A stretch of DNA of 64,000 bases from Nereocystis luetkeana. Taxonomy: Eukaryota; Sar; Phaeophyceae; Laminariales; Laminariaceae. Below are positions 42,650 to 54,311 of this stretch, piece by piece. The stretch covers positions 4,955,586 to 5,019,585 of the forward strand of contig JARUPZ010000007.1 in assembly GCA_031213475.1 (NCBI GenBank). Direction: 5' to 3'. Positions within the stretch are counted from its first letter, which is position 1. Each line of letters begins with the position of its first letter. Below the pieces are notes generated by a model. It saw nothing but the letters and a program-made list of their open reading frames with translations, had not been told where the DNA came from and ran no database searches. Position numbers and translations under genes: made by a program.

Positions 42650-44225
42650 TCGTACCCGGCATCCAAAAGCCTGCGTGTTTTTCAAAGTACCTCATTTGGT
42701 AGCTCTACGAGCGGCAATTCGTCCATCCGCTATGATACGCCACGTACGCAGACCGTACAGTCTACATCTACCTGCGTAACCAAAATTCCAGCTCACGGCG
42801 GAATCGCGTACGTAGTACGTAGTGCGGGGGGCGGCTGTCACGTGAACCGCATGCCAATATTTATCGGTAATCAGCATGAAAAAAAAAAGAAAAAAGTACC
42901 TGTCGTCCCGAGAACATTCCGACGGCACATCCTCGTAAGACATATACGTATGATGCATACAAATAAATACGTTTGCTCTACGATATCAACCCTCTTCGGA
43001 CGTGAAAGGGGGCAAATTGACGTTAAAAGTGATGGTTTCAGCCACGGCCACGGCGTGACTGGTGGGCGACACAATTTTTGGCGTCCCGAGTTTCGAGTCA
43101 TAACCATGCTAAGCGTCTTGCGGCACGGACTCTTCATAGGTGTTCCCGCCAGTACTCTTTTGGGCCCTTACGCTGCTCGTAGACGTTTGATAACACGCTA
43201 AATATATCATTGTTTCGGTCGCCATCTCTGCACACCCAAAGGGATGAATCCCAGCGACGCTCGTTTGACGACCCGATGCTACGTACGATCGGCGGCACGG
43301 AGCAGCCGTCCCACACCAGGGTATTCGTAGAGTACTAATGCTGTACTGCTGTATACCCTACGGGTATATGTATGTATACGAATACGTGTGCATTTTTTCT
43401 CTTTTTTTTTGTGTCTCGTTTTTCTCCATGTTCGTGTTCTTGGCCCGGGTTTTCGTTGTTGTCGTTATTGTCATCGCTGTTTTGCTCGAGGGAGAAATCA
43501 AGGCAGCAGCAGCAGGACGATGATTTTACCCTCGAGCGGGCGCAGCGACTCCACGGCGGTGTAGCGACTGACCCCAGTCAGGTGCATACCTGCTTTGTCG
43601 AAAGCACCGCTCGCGAACTTTTCGATGGCCTTGTTCGAGGCCGGACTGGACAATTTTGTTCTACTCGCACAGCAACAGGTCGCCCGCGAAGAGCTTGCTT
43701 CCCTTATGCGTTTTTTTTTTGTTGTGTTGGATAACCACAAATCCAATGGCAATTCCAACCAATGTTTTTGTCAAGCCCCCCCCCCCCGCCCGCCCTCCCT
43801 GTTCGAGGCCGCATCGTTTTTTTTTTGTAGGTACACCCGCGAAGAGCTTGTTTCCTCCCCAAGTAGCGGAAATTACCCCCTGCTAATGCTCGTATGCGAG
43901 GCTCCACTGACACTGACTTTTAATGTATGAGTGCATGTTGTCGTTCCACCTCGAACATTCCTGAAGGCCTGAGCTCATGGTTGTTCCCGATTAGCTCATG
44001 GTTCCTCACAATTCATTGCTCTCCATGAGTTCCGCCCTGGAGGAAGGTTTGGTGTGGATCAAGATGCACAAGAAGTCAGCCTCTGTGTCCGGTGCAGCCT
44101 CGTCTTTCGGCCGAGGTTCTTTTCCGCGGGCTGGGGACCTTCCAGTTAGACAACACCAACTACTGCTATTGAAATTACTACTATTAATACTTGTGTTGGG
44201 TATCGCATTGAAAGTTTGGAGATCT
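42650..44225. other. no gene recognised
   Basis: Contains T- and C-rich tracts near 43385-43420, 43708-43730 and 43780-43800. No conserved exon recognised on either strand. Confidence 0.35.
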
Positions 44226-44229
44226 CGAA

Positions 44230-44410
44230 GCTACGATATGTCGTATCGAACGTGTTTTGCTCTCCATCCTCTGGCATCCCCGTGTGTTTGATGCTGATAT
44301 GACACTGAAGGAAAGTGTTCGATGTACCAAATTCGAAATCGTACGTATCGATTGCTGGTCTGTACGTACTCTTAATTTTTTGTTTGTTTCGATATCGTGT
44401 CGGAGTCGAT
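44230..44410 (+). repeat. repeat K copy
   Basis: Related to 41035-41215; continues into the repeat J terminus at 44412. Confidence 0.5.
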
Positions 44411-45105
44411 TCCGATGTTGTTCTCACATTAACTCTCTGGCGAAGGAGTCCGTGGTCACACAAAGGTGCTGGAGCCCTAGGAAGATCCGAAAAACAAAAA
44501 AAAATCGAAAATTCGGCTGCCTCAAAATACACGAGACGGAAAAAGCGCACACAAGATAAAACCAATGTGCAAAACTGAACTAACATGGCCGCGGGTATAT
44601 CCTCTCAACTATAATATAGAAGAGTACCCCCGTTCCCACCACTAACCAACTCGTGGCTGCTGACTACAGCGGATGCTGTCTGAAGTGCTGCCTGCACCGT
44701 ACGAAACGCACGGTAGTCGTGAAAACGGAAGAGGAACACACCTGCCTGCTATCTGGAGTGCTGTCAGAGTGAAGACTCGCGGATATGCAGTGAAAAAAGG
44801 AGCAATCGAACCTTACTACCACACGAATATCAACGATCGCCATCTCTTCCTGGACTGTCTGACACAAAAAGGTGCAGCACAGTTATGATACCACGTCCCT
44901 GATAATTGCGTAGGTGATTCCCCATGAAGGGTATACAACTCGTTAAACTACGAAGACCAGTGACGAGTACCGGTAGATACTATTCTGCCTCGTGAAAAAC
45001 AATACCAGGGAAAAACAAACTATGACTGCTTCTCTCGTGATGATAGTGTGCGCGCAAATCATGGGTCTCCATGCACCGTCTTCCTGCCGCTCTTCATGGC
45101 CGCAT
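44405..45105 (-). repeat. dispersed repeat A, fuller copy
   Basis: Reverse-strand copy of 32945-33400 with an extra internal segment at 44628-44874. The extra segment has a minus-strand open stretch but no recognised domain. Either this copy gained an insert or the other suffered a deletion; the junction bases (gtac...gcagcac) show no obvious target duplication. Confidence 0.85.
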
Positions 45106-45950
45106 CATCGCCTTGGCCCAATCCACCCGCTCCTTTGCGCGTGCACTCGTTGCCATTCCCTTCCAGTCGTTTCCCTTTCTCCGTCATCCTGAAAAACAAA
45201 ATGCTCCTCGCACTTGCGGTTCTGATCTGGGAAATAAAATTTCTCGCGCAGGGGGAGGTCAATCCGTCTCTTTCCCGCACGTCGACGCTCAGTCTCCCTC
45301 CTCCCTCGTCGTCGAATCCAGCCTCCTACCGGCGCAATAGACTGTGCCGTAGTGTGGCCTGTGGTGGCGCCTGCCTCCGCGCACGGACACCCCGATTGAG
45401 CATTGCTGCTCTGCCGCAGCTGCCTAAAAAGACGCGCGAATCGTAGGTCTCCGTGCCTGACGCACCACGTACGACCCAACTCTACTGCCGCCTGAGCCTC
45501 GCGGCCACAGGCAGCAGCGAGAAGGTATCACTCCTTGAGGGTGAGTCCGGCCTTACACCCGCCAGAAAGACCTACCCCACTATCCAATACTGACTACTAC
45601 CATTGGCCGGAATACAAAAGCCGTTCAGACAGTTCCGTTTTTACTATTAATATTAATAAGCGGTCGTCATGTTTACGTCCAGATATATATTTACTTCAGC
45701 ACTGACTTTTTTTATTGATATTGTTGATATACAACGGCTGTGGAGGACGGGGTGCGTAGATACCGTCAAATATCCGAATAACACGTGCATACAGATTACA
45801 GATACCCACCATGAAGGTGCGTTGACAAACGCCCCGGCCCATATACGAGACCCGCCATCATGCATGGGCCTTCATGTATGGTTGATGTCCGGGAAAGTAT
45901 CAAGGCAGGTAGCGAATTCGTTGCTTTAACAAACCTGAATGATTTGTAGC
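45105..45950. other. no gene recognised; GC-rich open segment at 45105-45480
   Basis: Open in several frames without stop because of high GC. No motif. 45640-45660 holds the palindromic ttactattaatattaataag. Confidence 0.35.
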
Positions 45951-45956
45951 ATTTAT

Positions 45957-46040
45957 AACTGCAGTATCATTTTGGGGACAAACCAGTCAAAATTCAAGTA
46001 GTTTGTCCCCAAAATGGGACTGCGGTCCTAAAAGGGTTAA
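45957..46040. mobile_element. TTAA-type (piggyBac-like) MITE
   Basis: cattttggggacaaaccagt and agtttgtccccaaaatggga are near-perfect inverted partners; the right end is ctaaaagggTTAA. Confidence 0.8.
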
Positions 46041-46235
46041 ATAACCTACTCACCCCGTAGAACGCGCGATGGAATCATCACACCGAGCTTGCATAGATGA
46101 GTTTTGAGTAAATTTTCGAGACCACAACTTTGTTTCTTTTCTTCTTTTATCTCCATATTTATACATGAATCCCGAATGCACCCGTCGTGAGTGAAATAGT
46201 GTCCACAAGAGACGACCCCAAGCTCAAAATGTGAT

Positions 46236-46290
46236 TTTATCCCTTAAGGACTGCACTCCCGTTGTGGGGGCGAAACACTTGGAGTGGGAT
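46236..46290. mobile_element. half of a TTAA-type MITE
   Basis: cccttaaggactgcactccc, then ttgtgggggcgaaacacttg; the second half is missing. Confidence 0.55.
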
Positions 46291-46599
46291 TTGGGTTTAT
46301 GTACGGTGCACTACTATAATAAAAGAGTTATTTTGTCCTCTTGCTCATAGCCGCGAAAGGGGTTCGTGGTTCGTGGAGGCGTCTTATTTTGCCTCTCTTG
46401 CCCAGACAACAGGAAGAAACGACCGGTGTAGGCTTCGGCCAAACCCGCCGAAGACCGAGACAAAAGGCCGACGTCAGAGGACGAGGCGAGGCGACCTCCA
46501 TGTCGGCATATCGACGATGAGCGAATACCATGCAGACAAAGAACCTGGTATTTACTCAATACCAGGTAGCATATTAGCACGCTTTAGTAGGCGCCTATG

Positions 46600-46940
46600 T
46601 CACCCGGTGGTCCAGTGATTGCCCTCGAATGCTGCTAGCGTTGATCCTGGAGTTCGAATTCCACCTTGGTGAGATTATGAATTTATGTGCAGAATATATA
46701 CAAAAACAGGAATCAACTGCTCAGAGCGCCTCTTGTAGCGTGAGCCGGCGCAATTTGACGCGAGTCGGCGAAGGAAGAAAGTGCGACACCCTTCTCGCGA
46801 TAAAATGCCTTCCAAGGCACGAACCGTAGTGGGAAGGGGCGATAAGAACCTGCCACATGATATGTATGTGACCCCCGATCTGAGTTGCGACTAGGAGGGA
46901 GAAATAATGGAGGACGGAGATACTACATGAGATGGAAAAT
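46600..46940 (+). mobile_element. tRNA-headed SINE copy, plus strand
   Basis: Head: ggtggtccagtgattgccct (A-box-like) and ggagttcgaattcc (B box). Body: caactgctcagagcgcctct, gcgcaatttgacgcgagtcg, cttctcgcgataaaatgcct and gatctgagttgcgactagg, in the same order as the SINE at 23764-24102. There is no long A tail; it ends near gagatggaaaatatat. Confidence 0.75.
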
Positions 46941-46944
46941 ATAT

Positions 46945-47780
46945 ACCAGGGTAGATATGAAACGAAAATGGTAACAAACATTAAGTCTTCTCGAATAAAC
47001 ACCACGTGCAGCGGTGAAAAAAAAAGCGGAAGCAAAGCGATGGCGGAGATTGAATTTCGCAACCACATGAAGACGAGTGCTTCACCATCAAAAGCACTTG
47101 AACGAAAGAGATGTTGCGCTGCGGCAAGATACTCGAGCGCGGGGGTAAGTGTAGGGTACAATCTAATATGGGGGGCTACAGGGATACCAATGGCGACTTG
47201 AGAGTAGCAACCATAGTGTGCACTCCACCAGCATCTGTGTACGCACTTGCTGACATGAATGTCTAGCGACTGAAAAGCCTCTGCCTCAGGAGTCCCATCT
47301 ATTCTAGAGGTATCTATGCATATAATATAGCTTCCAGAACTCCGCAAACAAAAAGAGTTCGATAACAACCAAGACTATATACCGCCGCTTTGCCAAATAA
47401 GGCAATTCGAAGGGACCCGGTTCGGGCACCAAAATCTCAAGGAGAATATTCGTATGTGGTGGAAACGAGGTAATTTCCCCAAGCAATGAGGTCTCGCGAA
47501 CCAAACTAAGGATGGCAGTAACCCGTACCTGAGGTAGCCGACCGATTTTAACCCGATGTCAGCTTTTGATAACTCATGGGTTAATACCGGACACGCGGGG
47601 ATGGATATTTACCATCCCGGTGTTTCTATAGTCCTGCCTTGCGTCGCCGGGGGGGTGGCATTTGTCGACGCCTTACGCCAAAAGAGCGCCAGCTTTGTCT
47701 ACGGGTATTTTGTTCTATTGCGTAGACTCCATATATACCAGCTTTTTCTTTCTTTCTTGTGATCAAAAACTATTGAAGAC
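46945..47780. other. no gene recognised
   Basis: Open minus-strand frame 47368-46721 overlaps the SINE and is therefore not accepted. Confidence 0.4.
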
Positions 47781-47829
47781 CATCAGCTGTGAGACCGTTT
47801 TTTTCCCATATGAGCGCGCATCGTACCAT

Positions 47830-48041
47830 GTGGGACTATGCAACACCCCGTTCTGCTGGGATGCGACAGCTGGATGCGATTCGAACAACGCACGTACACC
47901 ACCCTGCCCCGCCTCTCCTCGCGACCGCTCTTTGGCGAGCTCTCCCTAACCACCCCTTACAAGGATGGCCTCTCCACTTTCATCTACGACGACCGTTCTT
48001 CCCCCGACACCCTACACCTCGAGCAAGCTGTGTGTAAGTGA
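47830..48041 (+). pseudogene. possible retroelement protein fragment
   Basis: A 67-codon frame reads MQHPVLLGCDSWMRF, then LFGELSL and STFIYDDRSS. The V-L-L-G-x-D-x-x-x-x-F pattern recalls the second half of the aspartic protease in LTR retrotransposons, but the catalytic D-T/S-G part is not seen upstream. No LTRs located. Could equally be an exon of an unknown gene, as a donor-like CTGTGTGTAAGTG lies at its end. Confidence 0.25.
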
Positions 48042-48284
48042 TACTTCGATCGCTCGATTTTATGATGTACTGTTGTATTAATACCAGGTACAGACAGTAT
48101 ACGTATTGTATTATAGGAACTACTTGCTTAGATCTCACTCCCTGAGCGTGCTCGGTTGGTACATCCCTGGCCTCTCTGAGCTCCCACTTCGAAATCGCCT
48201 CCTTTCATTACATGCCGGACCTTTCCAGCGGTTCTTTGTTTTCTCCATTTCTCTTGGCACTCTCGGTCCTTTCTTCCTTTTTTC

Positions 48285-49205
48285 TTCTTTCGTTTCATGT
48301 GCGTGCGTGTACTCCTAGCACGGCACCGTGGGAGAGCCCGGCGCCGTCGCGGGTGTCAGCGGGTGCTGGCGGGTAGAGGGGGGGTTGCAAGGAGCGCGGT
48401 CGCCGCTTTCGTGCCTAGGCGTCGCGTGTGCCTCGAGACACGAGAGATGCATGAATGGGCTCTGTCTGGCCTCCATTTGTGATTTTGGATAGAGTATGTA
48501 CGAGATATAAGGGTCGTTCGAAATTGCAAGATAACATTCAATCAAGCGGCGCTTATTTTAGCAACCACGCTGAAGTTGAAAGAGGAAGCTCCCAGTTTGA
48601 GTACCAATACTGTCGAGCTAGCAACCGACGGCCACGGTGAGCACCGGGCTTCACGCGAGGCGGGCGACGGGGCTGACTCTGGCAGAGAGTGAGGAAAGCT
48701 TTACCCGGACCGAATCGGTCGCGAGAGGAGCGGGCGGCGTACGAGGCTGAAAGAGAAGCTCTGCTGTTCATTTTTTTCTTTCTTTTTTGACCGGTGCAAG
48801 GTGTTCCAATCAGGCAGAAAATTATTTCAGGAGAGGGACGGGGATTTTTTTTTCTTGCCGAATTTTTCGGTTTCATTTCACGTTGTTTTTGTGGTGCTGC
48901 TGTGCCGCTGTGCCGTGCTGTGCTTTCTCTTTTTTCGTGCATACACCATATCCAAATAATAATAAAACGTGTCCCACCTGGGGTGTGTACGTACGTGCGG
49001 CAACCGCCCGCGATGCGAAGCGTATGTGGCGTCCGAGCTGTTTTTCCCTGCAGCATGCCGGCGGGACTCTTGGCATTATCAAGTCGCCAATTTGCAACTA
49101 CGATCATAATAATAAAAACTATATTCAATCATGGGCCTCAGTCCGCTTCGCATAGTAATTCGATCCACTTTTCCTTCCTGAGCGAAGCGCCTTCTATATC
49201 ATACC
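48285..49205 (+). repeat. dispersed repeat I, copy 2
   Basis: Same block order as 16050-17010. Where copy 1 has ccaggtacatatcatacag, copy 2 reads ccatatccaaat, lacking the AGGTAC word. Confidence 0.8.
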
Positions 49206-49209
49206 GCAT

Positions 49210-49815
49210 CGATCGAAAATCCGAGCCGCTTCGAGTCCGAGGGGTTAGGTACGATGTTCCGGTTTGTTGTAGTCTTCAACTTCGCGCACGAGACTGGGAG
49301 ACCCTTTTGTGATAACGCGCCGGACGCAACGGAATACGTACGTACGTGAGCGCCCGGCGAACAAAGGGTGTCAGGTTTCGATACGAGGTCACTATGCAAT
49401 ATGCCAGTACGACATTGGGATTGTGTTGGACTACGTACTTGACCAGCCGCACCGATAGAGCCACACTGAAAGGCCTGCAAATATATTTGCGATGCGGTCA
49501 TCCCGCAAGCGTTGTGTTCTGGAGTGTAGAGGTCATGCTGCTAAAAAACCCCTCAAGCCCACCCTCGACTCTCTACGCGCCAACAGTTGAATGGTTTGGA
49601 CATATTATGTATCGCTACGGAGGCAGAGCCACCGGCCGTGCTCTGGAACGAACTGGCGAGTTTTATGCGGCAGAAGCTAAGCGCGTCATATCTTGGTTGT
49701 TTTTCGTGCAGTAGTGGAGTTGAGAATTGGCTACATCACCGTCGCTTATCACAGCGGGATTTCTGCTGTATAGCGAAACGCCTTGCTTGCTCAAAGTGCC
49801 CGGTGGGCACTCAAA
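49210..49815. other. no gene recognised
   Basis: A minus-strand open frame at 49464-49276 includes LVKYVVQHNPNVVLAYCIV, and plus-strand frames occur at 49587-49714. Neither is supported by splice sites or family resemblance. Confidence 0.35.
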
Positions 49816-49816
49816 A

Positions 49817-50217
49817 CATGTTCGTTTTGTACAAGGATAGACCACTGAGGCTTACTGAGTAGCTCAGTGGTCTATCCTTTATAAAACGAACAAAATAAGT
49901 CCGGGGTTCGAGTCCCGCCAGACGTCGTATTTCCGCTTTTTCTGCCGTGGGTAGAAAAAGGGAAATCAGGTGGAGAGAACCACGATAAAAGAACACTCGA
50001 CCAGAGAGTCGAAAGTGGAGTGAACCACTTGAGTAAAAGAACGCACGACTAGGGAGGGGGACTATACGAAGGAAAAACCAGGCGCTGATTAGGGGCTTGA
50101 TCAACCCCGGAGGATGTTATCGGCGGGAGGCCGTATCGAGCCCAAAGGTACTTCTTTTGTTCGTTTTATAAAGGATAGACCACTGAGCTACTCAGTCAGC
50201 CTTTATAGAACGAACAA
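49817..50217. repeat. 0.4 kb element with tRNA-like, self-complementary termini
   Basis: Left end: gttcgttttgtacaaggata gaccactgag, a short loop, then ctcagtggtctatcctttat and aaaacgaac, a near-perfect hairpin. Right end: gttcgttttataaaggatag, then ctcagtcagcctttatagaa cgaac. The left hairpin's right arm contains the A-box-like tagctcagtggtctatcc, and a B box ggggttcgagtcccg follows at 49903-49917. No paired acceptor stem, so not a normal tRNA. The body 49920-50150 matches nothing else in the window. Confidence 0.6.
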
Positions 50218-50349
50218 AACACGCCAAGGACCGAGACGGCGGCGGGCCCGCACAGTAGCCGGTGCCTGACTCAACACTTCAGTATTTCATGTTTTTGTAT
50301 GTACGAACCCTACACATTCTAAAGAACATTACGTAGACAGTTGTGGTGC

Positions 50350-50575
50350 AGTTTCCCGTGTGTGTATGCGTGAGCTTTTTCAAAATTCGACGCGGGGTGA
50401 CGAGAGAAGACAACGCGAAACTCTTCCCGCGATCAAAATCAAGGCACGTGCCGTGGTGGGGAGGGGGGAGGAGCGCCCGCTATGTGACCCCAGAGTTGAG
50501 TTGCTACTGGGAGGGAGTGGGAGAGTAGGGCGAGGATAATAAATGGGATGGGCCAAAAAGAAAGAAAGAAACACA
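50350..50575 (+). mobile_element. 5'-truncated SINE with A-rich tail
   Basis: aattcgacgcggggtgacga, ttcccgcgatcaaaatcaag, gtgaccccagagttgagttg and taataaatgggatgggc match the SINE body; it ends in aaaaagaaagaaagaaaca. Located immediately upstream of the P-loop exon. Confidence 0.75.
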
Positions 50576-50652
50576 TACCAGGTACACATCATAGGTGGTC
50601 CATGACTTGCTCGCGCTGTGACCTGTGCCCTGGCCCTTGCTCGGCAGGAGCC

Positions 50653-50951
50653 ATGACAATCTACGCAATCGGCGGAGTCTCGGGCACGGGAAAAACCCAC
50701 TTCCGCACTACCTGCGAGGTCCTCCGGGAGTTTCGCGCGCTGGACATCGCCGACGTTTACGAGGATTCCGTCATGGAAGGGGCTCCGGACCTTCACTGGC
50801 GGACGGCGCTCGGGCGCTTCGCGGAGAGAGTGCGCTGGCTGCTGGAAGAGGACAGCTCGAGCAGTCTCGTGTTGGAGGCGTTTTTCAGGCCCAATGGGGT
50901 GCAGCGGCGAGTGATCGCGTCTCTCGCGGAGACGTTCGGGGTTGACGTGAG
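50653..50951 (+). CDS. P-loop NTPase / nucleotide-kinase-like exon (partial gene)
   Basis: Reads MTIYAIGGVSGTGKTHF: a Walker A motif GxxGxGKT directly after a beta strand, as in AAA_33-type polynucleotide or small-molecule kinases. LDIADVYED follows with an acidic residue at the end of strand 2, then LVLEAFFRPNGVQRR with the E-x-x-F of this fold and LAETFGVDVR. The exon ends AG|gtgagttg, a strong donor, in phase 2. The start Met is the first after an acceptor-like cttgctcggcag; upstream sequence is a SINE, so this may be a first exon. I could not find the continuing exon (second arginine finger/lid region) up to 64000; the gene may be long-introned or broken. Confidence 0.6.
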
Positions 50952-50959
50952 GTGAGTTG

Positions 50960-53900
50960 TTTCTGGTCGGCTTACATGACCCTATCCGATGCTATGATAC
51001 TGCTGCAGTCATGTGTGTCGCGCGCTGACAACGGCAGTGAGGCATGAGGAGTAGTTTTGGACTGCTGACCCAACCTTACAAACCGGTTGCAGATGATGAG
51101 CGAGCGGGGTTTACCCTTTTGGTTGCCGAGAAAGCAACGTATACCGTCAAGTGTATATATACGCCAAACCTCGAGCCCGTGGTTTTGATCAAGTGGAAGC
51201 CAGCCTATTAAGCTGCTCGTAGCACTGGGCAATGTGATGGGGTGACGAGCACGACAGCGCACTTTGTTCAAAAATTTTCCGAGGGCTGGAGAAAATTCCC
51301 GGTGCACGAGTCGCGGGAGACTGGGTACGTGTGCCGCAGGGGCCGCCGGTACCGGCGAAACGCTCATTTCGCGAAACAGATTTTCGACGGTGCATCAAGC
51401 AGCACCCAGACGGGCCCTAGGCACGAAGCTCTAGATCGAAAGCCTTCGGAAAGTACAGCACGTGAACTTCCCTCGAGCTCAAGCCTGAAAATTAGCGTAA
51501 ACTCAAGCACGACCACATACATGCATCGTCTTGCGTGCCTTACGTCCTAGCACGGTGTGGAAAGCCCAGCTTGCGTAAAAAGAACACGGCCCCCTCGGCC
51601 CTTTGCCCCCGCGTTCTTCGTTCATCTCCACTGCTGCATACAATTGCTTCCTTGTTTTTCGTAACCCGACGTTACTAAAAGGAGTCTGTGATTTTTACGA
51701 CAGTAGGGTGGCTGATGGGCTGGAGCTCTCTACAGTTACAAAGCTGCGCCTCTTGACGTTCCTTGTAGATCAACATTCACGTATTTAGGTTCTCGCCAAA
51801 AGAAGGCGTACCATTCTCAATGTCTTCGACCTTTTTTTTTCGATTTTGGTATTTTGCAGTGTTTTATTCACTGAACGGACATCGTCGCTGCGCCAACCCG
51901 GGCGCAGTCATCTCCCGCCATCTTAAGGCACGCGTGTGAGGCCATCGCGCCCGCTGTCATGGTTTCCTGCGTGAGATGTCAGGGTCGTACGCACGAGAAC
52001 GGGGGAACCGATTCGGTAGTAGCTCCTAACCCTTCTGGTAATGAAAAAATGATCCCGCACTAATTTCAAGTAATTTTTCCCAAAAAGGTAGATACAGTTC
52101 TAAACGGGTTGATAATGGGCGAACGCAGGTACCAGGTATATAGAAAGGCCCTTCGAGGATCCAAGAACACGGACACTGAAAAAAATACCGGTAGAAATTG
52201 TCGCGAAGCGACAACACGTACTTATCGGCTTCCGCCCAAAACCCCGTGCGAGGAGCCAGCAAGGCCCGAAATTTGGCTCTTCTTTGGTGGGAGAGCTTCC
52301 GCCCACATGTTTGGAGCAAACAAACCTATACTACGCGCAAGGCATGGTATAATGCGGAAAGCAGGGCTTCGTCGCGCGCTGTCATGCGTTCGTAAATGGG
52401 GATGCCCTGCTTATCGAGGGTAAATCGGGGGCCTCACCCACCTCATGAGCGCGTGTCTAACCCGAGAATGCTCTTCCCGTAGCCTAAACGGAATCCGCAG
52501 GCTTTCTCCTCTCCTGGAGTTCACGGCACTACCTGATGGACCCTCAAGTCGTGGAGTGTTTGATGCTGCTACCTGTCCCCCCTCTGACGCTTGTTTTAGA
52601 CCGTCGTGGACTATGCCGGCCGGCGACTTGGAAAAAAAACACGATATTTTTTGCGAATTTCCAACCTCTGATGGTACGCCGAACCATTCGGTTGTGGCCT
52701 CTTTTTTTTTTCGCGCAAGGGACTGACGAGCCTCAGTAAGGGGAGCAGGGTTCGTGATGAACCGTCGAAGCCGCCAACAGGTCTTTCGGCCGCTCGCTCA
52801 GGCCCTGACGGCATGTCGAGTTCAGCACTGGGTGCGCTTAATTAAAGACGGCAACATATTTTCAAGTCGGTCGAGCATGCGAAACCGCGGCGGGACAGAC
52901 GTAGGCGGCCGCTGGCTCCGTGTCAAGGGAGCCAGACCGCCGAAAAAAACGAAGCACCTGAGTCACCCAAGCGCCGCACCGATTCGAGGGCGTCACCTCC
53001 TGTCAGGGTGATTGCAATCGCTCTGTGTGGTCGGAGCCGCCGACCGCGATGAAATGGTGGAGCCAGCAATAAGAGCCGAGAAACCCCCGTAGGATGGGGC
53101 GGTGCAGGCGGGCTCTTACGCGTTGGACGGGAAGTATTCCAGAAGGGTCGAGAAGCTTGTGGCACGTGACCCGCCTTTCTGCTTGCCCTTTGAGACGGTG
53201 ATGGTGGCGTGGGCGACGGAAACATTTGGTGCGTTTTAGTGGTTCCCTTCGCCTTGGTTTTCTCGTCGCCGTTCTGCAACTTTGCTATCCACACACCTGG
53301 CGGGAGCGAGAGCCTCTTGGGCAGAAAAAAAGCAGTCGTTTGCGCTCGTGCTCATTTTTTTCTGGCTCGCGTTTTTAAACCTTCAAGGGCTGGCCCCTAA
53401 TGTATTCTCCGCAACCTGGTACACACACGGAATCGAGCACCTGCGCTTTCGCGTCAGGGAGTTGAGTCTGTCCATGTAGCCATTGCGTGACTTGAATGTC
53501 GCGAACTCAAGACGACGCATGTTGCTTGAGAGGCTCATTATAAGAATCAAGAGCAACAGTCGTGGCCGATTTTGTGTAGACTGTTACATCGTTAATATTA
53601 GTTTGTAACGACGAGTTCCGTGATCGACCCACTGCTGTGACGAGGCGCAAGCAGTTGCCTCCATGCTGGTAGCGACCGATATCCATACCGGTGCATGTTG
53701 TGCACGAATGGTGTTCCCGGGGTGTGATCACCTCGGAGTTTTTTAGATGCTATTTTTCAGACGCACCCCCGGCGATAAAGTGCCGGTCGAAAAAAGAAAC
53801 AAACCATACACGTACCCCGGGGCGTGTTATCCAGGGGGGAGGGGAGGGGTGTATCGTGCGTGTTACCTAGTATACGGTATGTGCATGTCCATGTTTCTCA

Positions 53901-54070
53901 CTTTTTGCGAGCAAACCAAAATCAAAATTTTGTCAGAAAGCAGAGACCCAAACAATCTCAGTGTCGAGTTTCTTCTCGAACGTTTTCCCGGCTAGGTCCC
54001 AGCACATTTTCCCGAGTGGATCTACCGTAGAACCTACGCACTACCGTTGCAGTTGGTAGCCATTTCACAT
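50960..54070. other. no gene recognised downstream of the P-loop exon
   Basis: Searched for further exons of the kinase-like gene and for known repeats. Only A/T tracts and isolated TACCAGG words (52130, 53877) seen. Confidence 0.35.
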
Positions 54071-54074
54071 GTTG

Positions 54075-54293
54075 GACAGATCACGATATATAACCGATAT
54101 ATTTTTAGATAATATATATCCTAACCTGCCGTCGTGATGTGCTGTGCAGGATCTGTGTAGTACAAACCCAACCCAAGAAATAGATGCTATTAATGGATCT
54201 TGAGGACGATACGGCTCCCACCTGCATAGAGATCAGGGATCTATCTATCTGCCCTGAAGTTTCTAGATCATCAAGTGGGACTGATCTATCTGT
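54075..54293. repeat. GACAGATA-type MITE, copy 4
   Basis: gacagatcacgatatataac, cctaacctgccgtcgtg, gtgcaggatctgtgtagtac, ctgccctgaagtttctagat and a tgatctatctgtg end. Confidence 0.65.
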
Positions 54294-54311
54294 GTTTTCG
54301 CACGCTGATTT

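Noticed and set aside
46721..47368. 215-codon minus-strand frame as a gene
   Set aside because: Overlaps the SINE at 46600-46940 on the opposite strand and shows no motif; likely chance.
49850..49925. Functional tRNA gene with TAGCTCAGTGG and GGTTCGAGTCC
   Set aside because: Acceptor ends do not pair and the anticodon arm is not recognisable.
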